From: Typhlomys cinereus
Taxonomy: Eukaryota; Chordata; Mammalia; Rodentia; Platacanthomyidae
Direction of reading: 5' to 3'
Assembly: GCA_023101885.1 (NCBI GenBank)
Contig: JALPQD010000076.1
Coordinates: 1,692,397 to 1,756,396 of the forward strand
DNA: 64,000 nt
The notes under the pieces: model-generated
Database searches by the model: none
What the model was told of the DNA's origin: nothing
The model's input: only the letters and a program-made list of their open reading frames with translations
Shown here: in pieces, positions 22,056-31,389 of the stretch
Position numbering within the stretch: position 1 is the stretch's first letter
Layout: every line of letters starts with the position of its first letter
Program-made: the position numbers and the translations under genes

Positions 22056-22221
22056 CTATTCTGAGCAATTTTTTTTTCTCAAAAAAAGACATTCGTAGAA
22101 TATACTGATTTTAAAAAATGGCCACAACTGATTTGACCATTTGTGTCAAGAGAGAATCCCAACAGGAGTGAAAAGCAAGGCCTCAGGCCTTGTCTTCACA
22201 GTGAAAGACATATTCAGAGAT

Positions 22222-22262
22222 CCTCCTTCCTCTGCCTCCTCAGTGCTGATTACAGGCATGTA
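22222..22262 (-). repeat. B1 SINE fragment, antisense
   Basis: The piece tctgcctcctcagtgctgat then tacaggcatg complements the B1 region that contains its internal promoter box. It is a short remnant lying directly upstream of the inverted L1 segment. Confidence 0.55.
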
Positions 22263-22287
22263 ATTATATGCTTTAAAATATCAATTA

Positions 22288-23007
22288 TATTCATCCTTTT
22301 GATGGCTGAGTAGTAGTATTCCATTGCATAAATGTATCTCACATTTTCATTATCATTCATCAACTGTTGGGCATTTGGGTTGATTCCATGGCTTTGCTAT
22401 TATAAATAGTGCTGCAATGAATATGGTTGTACTCTTGTCACTGTAGTATAGTGAATTGCTGCATTATAGGGGATTATTCCCAGTAGTGGTATAGCATGGT
22501 CATATGGCATTTCAATCTTTAACTTTTTTTTTATCACCATACTGACCGTCAGATGGTTATATAAGCCTGAGTTCCCACCAGCAATGTATGAGAGTTCCCT
22601 TCTCTCCACATCCTCTCCAGCATTCAGTGTTATTTGTATTGTAGATTTTGCCATCCTGACTAGGGTGAGATGATATCTCAAGGTAGTTTTGATTTATATT
22701 TCCCTAATAGCTAGGGATGTGGAGTATTTCTTAAGATATTTGTTAGACATTTCGATTTTGTCCCTGGAAAAGTTTCTTTTGAGTTCAGAGGTCCATTTTC
22801 TAATTGGGCTGTTTTCTCTTTGGTGTTTAGTTTTTTAAGTTCTTTGTGCACTCTGGATAATAGAGCTGTAGCAGATATGTAGTTAGTGAAGATTTTCTCC
22901 CATTTGTGGGTTGCCTTTTTGTTTGGTTTACAATCACTTTAGCTGAACAGAAGCTCTTTAATTTCATACGTTCCCATTTGTTGAGTGTTGGTTCTAGTGC
23001 CTCAGGG
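22288..23007 (-). mobile_element. L1 LINE, inverted 5' segment
   Basis: On the minus strand this is the C-terminal part of L1 ORF2. It aligns block by block with the minus-strand L1 at 55437-59847 (equivalent to roughly 56600-57280), from ttgatggctgagtagtagta to the atttcatacgttcccatttg block. Reading frames are broken. The adjoining plus-strand 3' UTR (from 23008) is the other half of the same insertion, so this piece was inverted during integration. Confidence 0.85.
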
Positions 23008-23775
23008 AGGATATAAGGACTGGCGGATATATGGTAACCATCCAGCAAATGGGCCACTGACACCCCGCTCACAGCTACTATGATCTACTCCTATTCTTCC
23101 ATCTACCTTTGAGTCTCTTATCTTTATTTTTTATCTTTAGTTAGGAGGTGACCTTCAGTACCAATCAGGATGCAGTCAAGGGCAGTGCAGGAAAATCAAA
23201 ACTGAAAACATCAACAAACCATAATTCAGAACACCAAAGACCCTACATTATTCACCTGGAACCAGACCAGCCAAATTTCTCCCCATCCTAAAGCTCAAGG
23301 AACCTTGCAGAAGAGGAGGCGGCAAGATGGGGAGGAGCAATGATATCCAAGATACTCTATACAAATTAGGGCCATAGTAGCCATAATCAGACTTTGCATG
23401 ATCTGCACATTGGCTGACAGGTCAACGACCCCCCCCCAAAGTCTAGCATGGATCACAGGAGAGAAGGCTCCAGGCAATAGGATCCTTAGAGGCAAGGGAT
23501 TAACATAATAGAGCTCCCATGCTAGCAAGCTCTGAGCTATGCCACTGAGTCCTGAACCCTCTTAGGGTAGAGGACTCAGAGGGAGGTTTGACATTCACAT
23601 AAAGGGCTACTCCAGGGAATGGGAGGGAGGAAGGAGGGAGAAAGGTGAAAAGAAGGGGAAAAGAGGGAGAATGCAATGGGGGGGGGATTGGAGAGGGGGA
23701 AGGGAAAGAACGGGAGTATCTATTGAGCCTGTATGATTAGGAAAAAAATAAAATGTGGGAGAAAAAAAGAATTAT
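23008..23775 (+). mobile_element. L1 LINE, 3' UTR and tail, sense
   Basis: Homologous to the 3' UTR of the L1 at 55437 read on its own strand: ccatctacctttgagtctct, gatgcagtcaagggcagtgc, gggaggagcaatgatatc, gactttgcatgatctgcac, and a purine/G-rich tract (23600-23715). It then has gtatctattgagcctgtatg, aataaaatgtgg and an A-rich tail. It begins exactly where the inverted segment stops. Confidence 0.88.
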
Positions 23776-23779
23776 TTGT

Positions 23780-24200
23780 TAAGCCAATTATCAAATTAAC
23801 ATGGGATGACCCAGTCTATAGTGATTAGGACAAATCTTTGGGCAGACAAATAAGATGGAGAAAGAACTGGTTGATTAGGGTGAACTGGCAGGTTAGAAAG
23901 CATACGCCACTTTCTCAACTGTTGCTATGGATATGACCAGTTCCCATGTACCCCTTGGTACATGGTAACTCTTGCATTATAATGGGTAGTAACCTGAAAC
24001 CATAAGCTTGAAAAAAAATATTTTTTGTAAAAAAAATCAATTATAAATAAGGGATATAGTCTACTTTGAGTAAAAACAATACATAGCAACTTAAAAATTA
24101 AATATTTTAAAACACAAGCACCTCTAGCTTTCTTGAAACACAACCTGAATCATGAATTTAATTTTATCATTAAATTCTTCAGAACCCCTGGGAAAAGGAT
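23780..24200. other. no recognisable feature
   Basis: AT-rich. A block near 23800-24000 has the feel of an old DNA-element remnant, but nothing firm can be named. Confidence 0.4.
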
Positions 24201-24207
24201 TTTGTTT

Positions 24208-24296
24208 GCAGTACTAGGGAATGAATCTGGTGGTCCCCTCCTGCAAGAAGTAAGCATGCTACCACCGAGTTATGTCTCCAGGCCATGGCAGCAGTG
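24208..24296 (-). repeat. ID SINE, antisense
   Basis: Plus strand shows gcagtactagggaatgaatc, gcaagaagtaagcatgctac, and caccgagttatgtctcc, the complement of an ID element with its gagcgcttgcc and ttcgatccc promoter blocks. Diverged. Confidence 0.7.
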
Positions 24297-24412
24297 TTAC
24301 CCACAGTCAGTGGCTGCTCTACATTCAGAAAAGCATTCTTTAGAAGTGCAATTGATATCTTGCCATAGAAATATCTGACTCTAGAAATATTTCAACCAGC
24401 ATGAAAATGGCA

Positions 24413-24815
24413 TCATTTATTTATTTTTTCATGTATATGCGTGTGTATGAGATGAGCATAGGTATGCGGGGTGTTTGTTTGCATGTGGGTAGGTGTACAT
24501 GTGGGGGGTATATGTACATGAGTGTACTTGAGTGCATGCGTCTGTGGATGCTCAAGGCTGATGTCAGGAATCATCTTTGATGGTTGTTGTGAGTATGGAT
24601 CTCCCATTAAACCCAGGGTACATCATTAGGGCTAGTCAGCCTGGCTAGCCAACTTACTCTGGGGATTCCAGGCTCTAATTCCAGGACTAAAATTACAGTC
24701 AGGTGGCCACACCTGCACAGCATTTTTTTTTTTCGTGGGATCTGGGAATCCAAACTCAGATCCCTTTTTAAAGAGGCAAGGACTCTGATTCCTGAGTCAT
24801 TCCCTCAGCTTTGAT
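24413..24815 (-). repeat. B3-type SINE, antisense, long form
   Basis: T-rich tail, GT-rich stretch (tgcatgtgggtaggtgtac), ctcaaggctgatgtcagg, then a middle with gctagtcagcctggctagcc and an end cctgagtcattccctcagc complementing the head. The gctggccagc-like central block is the B3 hallmark. Confidence 0.65.
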
Positions 24816-24860
24816 ATCTGCATTTTTCATTAAGAATCATCAAAACATGGTTATTTGGGG

Positions 24861-25122
24861 GGCTGGAGAGGTGGCTCAGGAGTTAAGCCTCTGCCTTGCA
24901 GGCAGAAGGTCCTGAGTTCGGATCCCAGATCCCACGTATAGACTCCAGGCAGAAGCGGGGGCGGCCTGGGTTTCCGGTCCTGGTAGGGCGCGGAGCCTGT
25001 GAATTCCCGGGCAGAGTAAACAAGGAGGTGGAGGCGTCCATGGTGGTTCCCGATTTTGTCCGTGGTTCTACACACACGCATACATACACACACGCACAAT
25101 TGAATAATAAAAAAATTTTTTT
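24861..25122 (+). mobile_element. young CpG-rich B2-type SINE, sense
   Basis: Starts ggctggagaggtggctcagg with A box and gagttcggatcccag B box, continues through the GC-rich body, a short CA block, caattgaataataa and a T run. Flanks aaaacatggttatttg and aaaaccatggtcatttg appear to be a target duplication with one base inserted and one changed. Confidence 0.93.
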
Positions 25123-25139
25123 AAAAACCATGGTCATTT

Positions 25140-26200
25140 GGATAGTGAAAACATGGGAATCAAGGATTTTGAAATGCCTCAGAAACACATCATTGTGACA
25201 TCTGGATTTGAAATGCTGTTACCACTAGCTGACTGAGACCTGAGGCACACCAGTGCATATGGAGTGTGGGCTTCCTCCCTGTTAAAGATGCACGATGATG
25301 CCTACCTAGAAAGGGCAAAGGTAGCAACATGGGAAAACAACATGAGAGCTAAGGAGGGGGGGTCATGGGTTCATCTGAAGCCAGAAGCAGGGGCAGTAAC
25401 AGTGACATCTCCAAACAAGATGTATCAAGCTAGATTCCTTTCCCCTGAACTGAGTTTTTTTCTGATTCACATTCATTTTTTTTTCAAATTCTAATGACTT
25501 AAGCACTATACACAGTACATAGTAAAGCCTCGAGGAACATTTAAAAGTTGAATATGTGACTGAAGTGCTCCTGTCTACACACACCCACACACATACTCAT
25601 GCAAAACTAAAAATATGAATATGTGAGTGACACATTGATCAAAAATGGAGGCAGAGAAAGAAACCAAGTATGTAAGGGGATAGCCCCTAAGAGTTGATAC
25701 CATATCAGAGTGTGTGCCAAATCTGGGGAAGTAAATTTAAAATACAGAAAAAGCCTTTAATTGTAAGAGTTAGGTAAAAAGGAAAGAAAGTGAAACTGTA
25801 GTTGTTACCCCTGCTCTAGAACTGCTTTCAAACTGCTTTTCTTGTGTATGTGTGTGGGGGGGGGAGGTTTACCCATGCACGTGGCACTTACCTGTGGCTA
25901 AAATAAATACCCCAAATATCTCAAACAATGTAAACCTATCTGACACATTCAGATGTTAGAAAATTTCCAATGAAACAAATAAATAAATTCTCTCCCATGC
26001 TACATTGAAATTACTGTAAAACATAACAGAAGAACTGATTTTTCAATACAATGCCTGCTACTTGATGTCTTTGTGCAAAGACTCGTGAATATTTGAAAGG
26101 CCCAAATGTGAATACAAACTACATTGTTTTTTTAAATGATAATAATTAAGGACTGTCAATGGATAAACCTCGAAAACAAGGAAGCACAATGCCTTTGTGA
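25140..26200. other. no recognisable feature
   Basis: About 1 kb of AT-rich, apparently single-copy sequence directly upstream of the CpG island. A G9 run lies near 25857. No repeat family or RNA gene is seen. Confidence 0.4.
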
Positions 26201-26444
26201 AACTTCAGAAAGGGGGATCTGACTTTTTCAAGTGTCCCTCAGGCCACAATCCAAGGTACTTGGAAAGCTTAGTGGGTGGCGGCCTGTGCAGACGCCTGAC
26301 TTCCTCCACGCGACAAGTGGCAGTAATGTGCGTGAGCAGAGAAGCACGTATCAAATGAAACTTCAGGCCGGGGCTCATCCTTCCTCCAGAAGTGGCCAAA
26401 AAGGCACTCCCGCCTGCCCCCCGCCCCCCAGTAGGCGTCCTCCT

Positions 26445-26457
26445 GTAGCCAGGCAAC
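26445..26457 (+). promoter_or_regulatory. RFX-type X-box (GTAGCC A GGCAAC)
   Basis: Both half sites fit the X-box consensus GTNRCC-N(0-3)-RGYAAC exactly, with a 1-base spacer. RFX-family factors bind such sites, often in promoters of cilium and flagellum genes. Lying in the densest CpG part of the island supports a real site. Binding is inferred. Confidence 0.65.
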
Positions 26458-26489
26458 GCTCACTCCCCTGCAGCTCGACCCCGCCCCCC

Positions 26490-26503
26490 GCTGCCATGGC
26501 AAC
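26490..26503 (+). promoter_or_regulatory. RFX-type X-box (GCTGCC AT GGCAAC)
   Basis: Near-palindrome differing from the ideal GTTGCCATGGCAAC by one base in the left half site. The right half site GGCAAC is perfect. It begins 32 bp after the end of the first X-box. It contains an ATG (26496) that opens a 28-codon Ala/Pro/Arg-rich frame, probably not a start codon in use. Confidence 0.6.
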
Positions 26504-26613
26504 GCCGCCACGCCGCGCCCAGGCACCGGCTCCGGGCTCCGCGCGCTGGCGCCCTGCACCCGCTGGGGCCGCAACTTTTTAAACGTCCATCTCATCGTCC
26601 GTCAGAAAACAAA

Positions 26614-26907
26614 ATGCATGGTGGTCTTTCCTCAGGAAGTGCAGAAGAGGAGATGACCGACCGGAAACTCTCACCTTCTCAGCGTCCCTCCCTCGTTAGC
26701 AGGGCACTCTCGGGGGAGCTCGAACCTGCGCCCACCGAGCTCCAAATCGAGGGAAGTCACGGACCGCAGAAGAGCACAGACTTCGTCCGGGGCACAGTGC
26801 CCCGCGCTCTTCTCTCCTTACGACAGAGGCAGGATCTGACCACACGGTCCCCAAAGGGGTTAATCCGTTGTTTGGTGACAGGAGCTCCGGTGGGCTCCAG
26901 AACGTAG
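26614..26907 (+). CDS. open frame downstream of the CpG island core, unknown product (possible first coding exon)
   Basis: Frame of 97 codons beginning at an ATG about 110 bp beyond the second X-box, with A at -3. The translation is mixed in composition, with charged and Ser/Pro/Leu-rich stretches (for example MTDRKLSPSQ near residue 14), no signal peptide and no membrane segment. I do not recognise it. It could be the start of a real first exon, with a splice donor before the stop (a TTTG/GTGACA donor-like site lies near 26872). It may equally be a chance frame in a GC-rich island, because antisense frames of similar length exist over the same bases. No downstream exon could be identified in the window. 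Confidence 0.25.
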   Translation: MHGGLSSGSAEEEMTDRKLSPSQRPSLVSRALSGELEPAPTELQIEGSHGPQKSTDFVRGTVPRALLSLRQRQDLTTRSPKGLIRCLVTGAPVGSRT

Positions 26908-27160
26908 ACCAGACAGACGCCCTGTTTCGGGGAGAAAGAGGCTCCGCAGGGCTTCCCGCAGACTGGGCCCGGGAGTTCCAGTCTTCCAAGCAGAGCCCGG
27001 GGTGGCAGCCGACTGTGGAGTCGCCCCACAAGGTTTTCCTAGCACGCTTCCTTCCCCACCCCTTGCTGTAGAATATTCATAAGAAGGCGGTGTCTGTAAA
27101 CAAGCAAACAACTGAATCCAGTTTCTCTTCTCACCTCCAGGCGAACTGGATAGGATAACG

Positions 27161-27178
27161 CACACACACACACTCACA

Positions 27179-27220
<42 letters not shown>
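27161..27220. repeat. (CA)n microsatellite
   Basis: CA array with two CACT interruptions, immediately right of the CpG island. Confidence 0.96.
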
Positions 27221-27224
<4 letters not shown>

Positions 27225-27565
27225 GGAAATGTCAAACAAGTCTTGCCTAAATACTTTTGTTCTAATTATAATATTAGACTTAAACTGGAAGTTTTTTCTT
27301 CCCAATGATTTCAGTCATGATTGGAACTATAAGCTTCTCACTTAAAGTAGTTAAAATGTACATGTGAAGCACCCATTAATTCTGTTGAATTTCATCATAA
27401 TGATTAGGACCCTGTTTGTTTGTTTTAATAGAGGCAGCCCTCCATCATTTCTAAATAACTCCCTCTCACTTAGTGTATAGCCAGGATGTAAAATCGAAAA
27501 TAAAAGTAAACAGTCTAGAAAAATGGTAAACTTGAGGATGTCCACACAGGGGACCAGAACAGGGA
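27225..27565. other. no recognisable feature
   Basis: AT-rich sequence with no gene or repeat recognised, apart from a short gtttgtttgtttt run near 27415. Confidence 0.4.
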
Positions 27566-27571
27566 TTTTTT

Positions 27572-27822
27572 TTTAAGCATGCGTGTGGGTGTGTATCAGA
27601 GGGCACCATGTGTCCTTGTGAGGACCAAGGATGACTTCCAGAGTCATTCTGGATTGTTTTCTACCTCTTTTTTGCTTCTGGGATTTTCTAGGCTCTGCCC
27701 AAGGCCAGAAGTACAGGCCACCCCCATTTCCTCCTGGCATTTTTATGTGGGACCTAGGGTCTGAACTCAGGTTCTTCTGCTTGCTAAGCGGAGTCTTAAC
27801 CCATGAGCCATCTCTCCAGTCA
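27572..27822 (-). repeat. B2-type SINE, antisense
   Basis: Plus strand: ttttttttaagcatgcg tail, tgaggaccaaggatgacttcc, ggccacccccatttcctcc, ctgaactcaggttcttctgc (B-box region) and cccatgagccatctctccag (complement of the head). It is the older subfamily related to 10032, not the GC-rich one. Confidence 0.85.
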
Positions 27823-28164
27823 AGGTCAGAGATTGAGAAGCACAGAAAGGCACTAGCTGCAAACTCTTCTAAGTCAGACTAAGTGGTCCTCTGCCGGCAT
27901 GAACCCCCAGCATGAGCACCATCACTGCTTTACAGGCTGTCATGGTTAGCACAGGTGTCAAGTTGACTGTTGAGGGTTTGAGCTCTGGGCACATTTGTGG
28001 AGAATTAGTGATTGGGTTAAGCCCAGAGCAAACCTGCAAGAGATTGTCTAGCTGATAGGGAAGGTCCAGCCCATGGTGGGTGGGACTAGGCCCTGGAATA
28101 AAATAGAGAGAACTGATTAAGAAAGCTGGCACCTTTGTGTACACTTGGCCAGACTTGGTCCCTG

Positions 28165-28586
28165 TTGCAGTCAGGCTGCATTACTGCTGATAAATAACCA
28201 TCAAACAGCTTAAGGGAACAAGGGTTTATTCTCTCTTACCGATTCCTGGTTACAGTTCTCAGTCCAGCTTGATGGGAGAGCACACACCAACACCAGGGCT
28301 GAGGAACTGGCCACACTATCACCATATAACACCTGAGAGATGGACAATCCTTACTTGCCAGACCGTCATGTCTGGCCAAGTGAACAGAAGGATGCCCACT
28401 TCCTCAACCAACTCTCCGTGATTTATTTTAAGGCCTAGTCCCACCCACCATAGGCTAGGCTTTTCCCATCAGCTAGACAATCTCCTTCAGGTTCGCTCTG
28501 AGCTTAACTCAACTACTAATTCTCCACAAATGTGCCCAGAGCTCAAACCCTCAACAGTCAAGTTTACGCCTGTGCCTATCCATGAC
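28165..28586 (-). mobile_element. hAT-type non-autonomous element (URR1-like), antisense, nested
   Basis: Complete copy from ttgcagtcaggctgcattac to gtgcctatccatgac, inserted in opposite orientation into the element at 27940. Flanks ggtccctg (28157-28164) and agtccctc (28587-28594) share 6 of 8 bases as a probable target duplication. With the host copy it creates inverted repeats. Confidence 0.85.
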
Positions 28587-28711
28587 AGTCCCTCTCTCAG
28601 ACATTATGTAGAGATGGTGTGGCCAATTCCTTCCGCCCTGGTGTTGTGTGAGTTCTCCTGTCAAGTTAGACTGAGAACAGTAACCAGAAAATCGTTAAGA
28701 AACAATAAACC

Positions 28712-28938
28712 CCACTAAGTCCTTGCACCTCATCAGAGAGGAGGACCCAGAGGAAAGTTTGATATACTCATTAAAGGATGCTTCAGAGATGGGGGGAGGG
28801 GGCACTGGGAGAAAGGGAGGGAGGGGGGAAAGGAAGGGATAAAGCGGGGAGGGAACAGGGAAGGGTGGAGGGAGGGAGGGGACAGGGTTCCTATTATGTT
28901 TGTATGAGCAGGAAAAAATTTAAAAATTAAAAAAAAAG
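28712..28938 (+). mobile_element. L1 LINE 3' end, sense, severely 5'-truncated
   Basis: Only about 230 bp of L1 3' UTR remain: ccttgcacctcatcagagag, ggaggacccagaggaaag, the G/A-rich tract, ttcctattatgtttgtatga and an A tail. Flanks agaaacaataaacc (28698-28711) and agagacaataaacc (28939-28952) form a 14-bp target duplication with one mismatch. It lies inside the hAT element at 27940. Confidence 0.9.
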
Positions 28939-29231
28939 AGAGACAATAAACCGCTTGTTCCCATAAGCTGTTTGATGGTGATTTAGCAGCAACCATGCAG
29001 GTGAACTGCTATACAGGCCAAGTCAGGTTCACCATTCCTCAGAGATTCCAGGCTCTTAGAACCAGGAATCAGAGAACTCCATCTCATTCCCAGGGAATGT
29101 AAGGGCTTGGGAAGACCACTGGCTTCTGAATGGTCCTTGGCCCTGACCAGAGGGGTTGCCTTTTGGCTGGAACAGACAACTAGCAAAGAAGCAGGTCTGC
29201 AGTCAAATAGTGAATATTCGAAAAGCAGAGC

Positions 29232-29430
29232 TGAGGCTGGTGAGATGACTCAATAGGTGAAAGAGCCTGTGCATGAAATTGGCTTTCTGAGTTCAATCCC
29301 CCAGGGCCCACTTAGAGGAAGAAAATAACAGACTTCTAAAATTGTCCTCTGACCGACATATGCAATGCACACTGTGGCAATGTGTATTCTCTCTCTCTCT
29401 CTCTCTCTCTCTCAAAGAAATAAAAGTAAA
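29232..29430 (+). repeat. B2/B3-type SINE, sense, old
   Basis: Head aggctggtgagatgactcaa, gagttcaatcccccagggcc, ttgtcctctgaccgacatatg, a (CT)n run (29390-29413) and aaataaaag end. Confidence 0.75.
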
Positions 29431-29690
29431 CAGAAAGAACTAGACAGATAGCTCAGGTTTTAAATCTGCCTCTCAAGCAGAAGAACCTGAGTTTGAATCC
29501 CAGAGCTTATGTAAAAATGTCGGGTGAAAAGAGCAGTGGTCTGCAATTCTGACCCTGGAAAGGGGAACCTGGAAAACAGAGCAAAGCATTAAAAAGGTAA
29601 AACAATCCAGGGTGATTCCCAAAGTCCCCTTGGGCCTCCACAGGCACGCACACTCAAGTGCCCTCTTACACACACACACAGAGAACCATT
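29431..29690 (+). repeat. B2-type SINE, sense
   Basis: Follows the previous SINE directly: agacagatagctcaggtttt, gagtttgaatcccagagc, aatccagggtgattcccaaa, gggcctccacaggcacg, short CA run. Same subfamily as 10032 and 16985. Confidence 0.82.
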
Positions 29691-29699
29691 CAGAAGTCA

Positions 29700-30180
29700 G
29701 GTGTTTGAAGCTCAGAGGATGTGGAATATCGAGTGGTGGCATCTTCGATGAGACCAAGTCCAGATTGCTTGCCTGGACTTAGGTCCCAATTTTCAATCAC
29801 CAGCTCTGTGACAGATAGATGCATGGATGCCCTTTTGGGCTTCTGTTTCCTTATTAAACAAATTGGACTATGTTTCTTGGGTAAACGGTTAGAGTTGACT
29901 GAGAAAGGTAGAGGGAGGAAAATGGAGAGAGAGGGGGAGAGAGAGAGCTGAAGCATCAATTTCAGGCACAAGAAGGCTTAGAGAGTACCACAGTGCCCAA
30001 TGGTCAGTGCCAGGTGGTCTTGTCAGCTTGGACTCCAAATATATTATTTGTTCCTTTTATCCTTTTATCCATGTCCCTTTGCTAATGACACAGCTCCATA
30101 CACTGCATAAGTTATAAGGAAAGGAGGTTGGTTGTGGCTTGTGAGTCCAGAGCCCTGAGGAAGCATGCATATCATGTGGT
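29700..30180. other. no recognisable feature
   Basis: Includes a GAGA-rich patch at 29920-29948. Overlapping frames on both strands have no resemblance to known proteins. Confidence 0.4.
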
Positions 30181-30187
30181 GCCTGCA

Positions 30188-30592
30188 TGTTGCCAATAAA
30201 TTCATGACCAATACCTTAGGGGCACAAGGAGACTGTATCAAGGCTTACAATTGTCCAGTTACAATTCTTAGTCCAGCTTGGTAGAAGAGCTCCTACCCCC
30301 AGAAGCCAAGAGAACTGGCCACACCATATTCAAAAGACTGCTGAGAGAGGGGTAAGCCTCATCCGGCAGATTACCAAAGTATGCTGAAGAATGCCACCTT
30401 ACTGAACCAGCTTCCCCCATCTTAACCACTTGCCCAGGAAATAGTTCCGTCCACTATGGGCTGGGTCTTCCCACATCAACCAGACAACCTCCTTTCTGCA
30501 GGCTTGCTCTAGGGCTTGTCTTACCTACTAATTCTTCACAAATGTGTCCAGAGCTCAGTCCTCCAATTGTAAAGTTGACACTTCTAACCAGT
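30188..30592 (-). mobile_element. hAT-type non-autonomous element (URR1-like), antisense
   Basis: Family blocks on the plus strand: gttgccaataaattcatgac, ttcttagtccagcttggtag, gccaagagaactggccacac, ccaccatgggctgg-like cactatgggctgggtcttcc, accagacaacctcc, gcttgctctagggct and gtaaagttgacacttct. More diverged than the 28165 copy. Confidence 0.78.
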
Positions 30593-30599
30593 GCACACA

Positions 30600-31115
30600 G
30601 TGAGCAACAGAGTGGGCAAGACCTGTTCCCACTAGATTTTGTAGCAGACCTCTCTCAAGGTAACTCATTGATCACATGAATCGATCAACCCTTTCATGAA
30701 GACAGAACGTAAATCACCTCTTAAAAGTCCCACTTCATAGCAGCTTGTAATGAGGATTACACGGCGTGAGCTTTGGAGGGGATAGCCCTGAGAAAATGTC
30801 TTCTGAAAATGTTGGTTGCTGGATTGTGGAGACAACTTTGTTTTTGAACTGCTACCATCTATTCACAATTCTTCTCCTGAAAGGGGAAGTGGAATGGGAG
30901 AGACAGCTGATGTCCACCCAGGCACCTGGCTGGCCTCTGCGTGCATTATCTCGTTGTCTCAGCGACTGCTGGAGTCACACAGGAGTTCAAAGGCAGATCT
31001 GGGAAATGGATTTCCTTGCCTAGGATATACAGCACACTGAACCAGGATTCAAACATCTTCCCGGTGCCTGGCTGTGTCTTAAAGTTTTGGTCTTCGTGGG
31101 TACCTGCTACTTTGG
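30600..31115. other. no recognisable feature
   Basis: Apparently single-copy. Three overlapping plus-strand frames (30766-31213) run on into the following hAT element and are not credible genes. Confidence 0.4.
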
Positions 31116-31118
31116 GCA

Positions 31119-31378
31119 GTGTGATGGCTAATCTTCATTGTCGACTGGACTCAGAATCACCTACAATACTCACCTCTGGGCATGTCTTTGAGGATGTCTC
31201 CAGAGAAGTGTAACTGATGAGGGAAGACCTACTTTAAGTGTGGGAGCCACCATCCCATAGACTGGAGCCCTAGCTTGAATGAAGCCTCGGCTTCTGCTGC
31301 CCTGTCTTCCCCTCCACCACGGATTGTACTCCTCAAAAATCCAGTCAGAATAAACCTTTCAAGGTGTCAGTAACTCAG
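31119..31378 (+). mobile_element. hAT-type non-autonomous element, sense
   Basis: Opens with gtgatggctaatcttcattg and tcgactggactcagaatcac, passes acctctgggcatgtctttga and gggagccaccatcccatag, and ends cagaataaacctttcaagg. This is a distinct subfamily from the URR1-like copies but has the same general plan. Confidence 0.7.
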
Positions 31379-31389
31379 ACCAATCACTC

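Larger units (their letters stand above)
26230..27060. promoter_or_regulatory. CpG island, candidate promoter / first exon
   Basis: In contrast to the AT-rich surroundings, this block is GC-rich with many CpG dinucleotides, densest at 26420-26570 (ccgcccccca, ccccgccccccgctg, cacgccgcgcccagg, tccgcgcgctggcg). It has GC-box-like Sp1 motifs and two RFX X-boxes, no TATA at a convincing place, and no transposon signature. Such islands usually mark promoters. The direction of transcription and the gene are unknown, and both strands have open frames here. Flanks are single-copy for about 1 kb to the left and a CA repeat to the right. Confidence 0.65.
27940..29012 (+). mobile_element. hAT-type non-autonomous element (URR1-like), sense, interrupted twice
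   Basis: Three separated pieces read as one element: 27940-28164 (tcatggttagcacaggtgtc to cacttggccagacttgg), 28587-28711 (cctctctcagacattatg to acaataaacc) and 28939-29012 (acaataaaccgcttgttccc to ccatgcaggtgaactgc). Together they parallel the uninterrupted copies at 53835 and 34321. The gaps are filled by an antisense copy of the same family and by an L1 tail. Flanks acaggctg (27932-27939) and acaggcca (29013-29020) agree at 6 of 8 bases, consistent with a hAT target duplication. Confidence 0.8.

Noticed and set aside
27131..27140. Good minus-strand splice donor CTGGAG/GTGA beside the CpG island
   Set aside because: The exon it would end is mostly a CA repeat and has no supporting frame; chance match.
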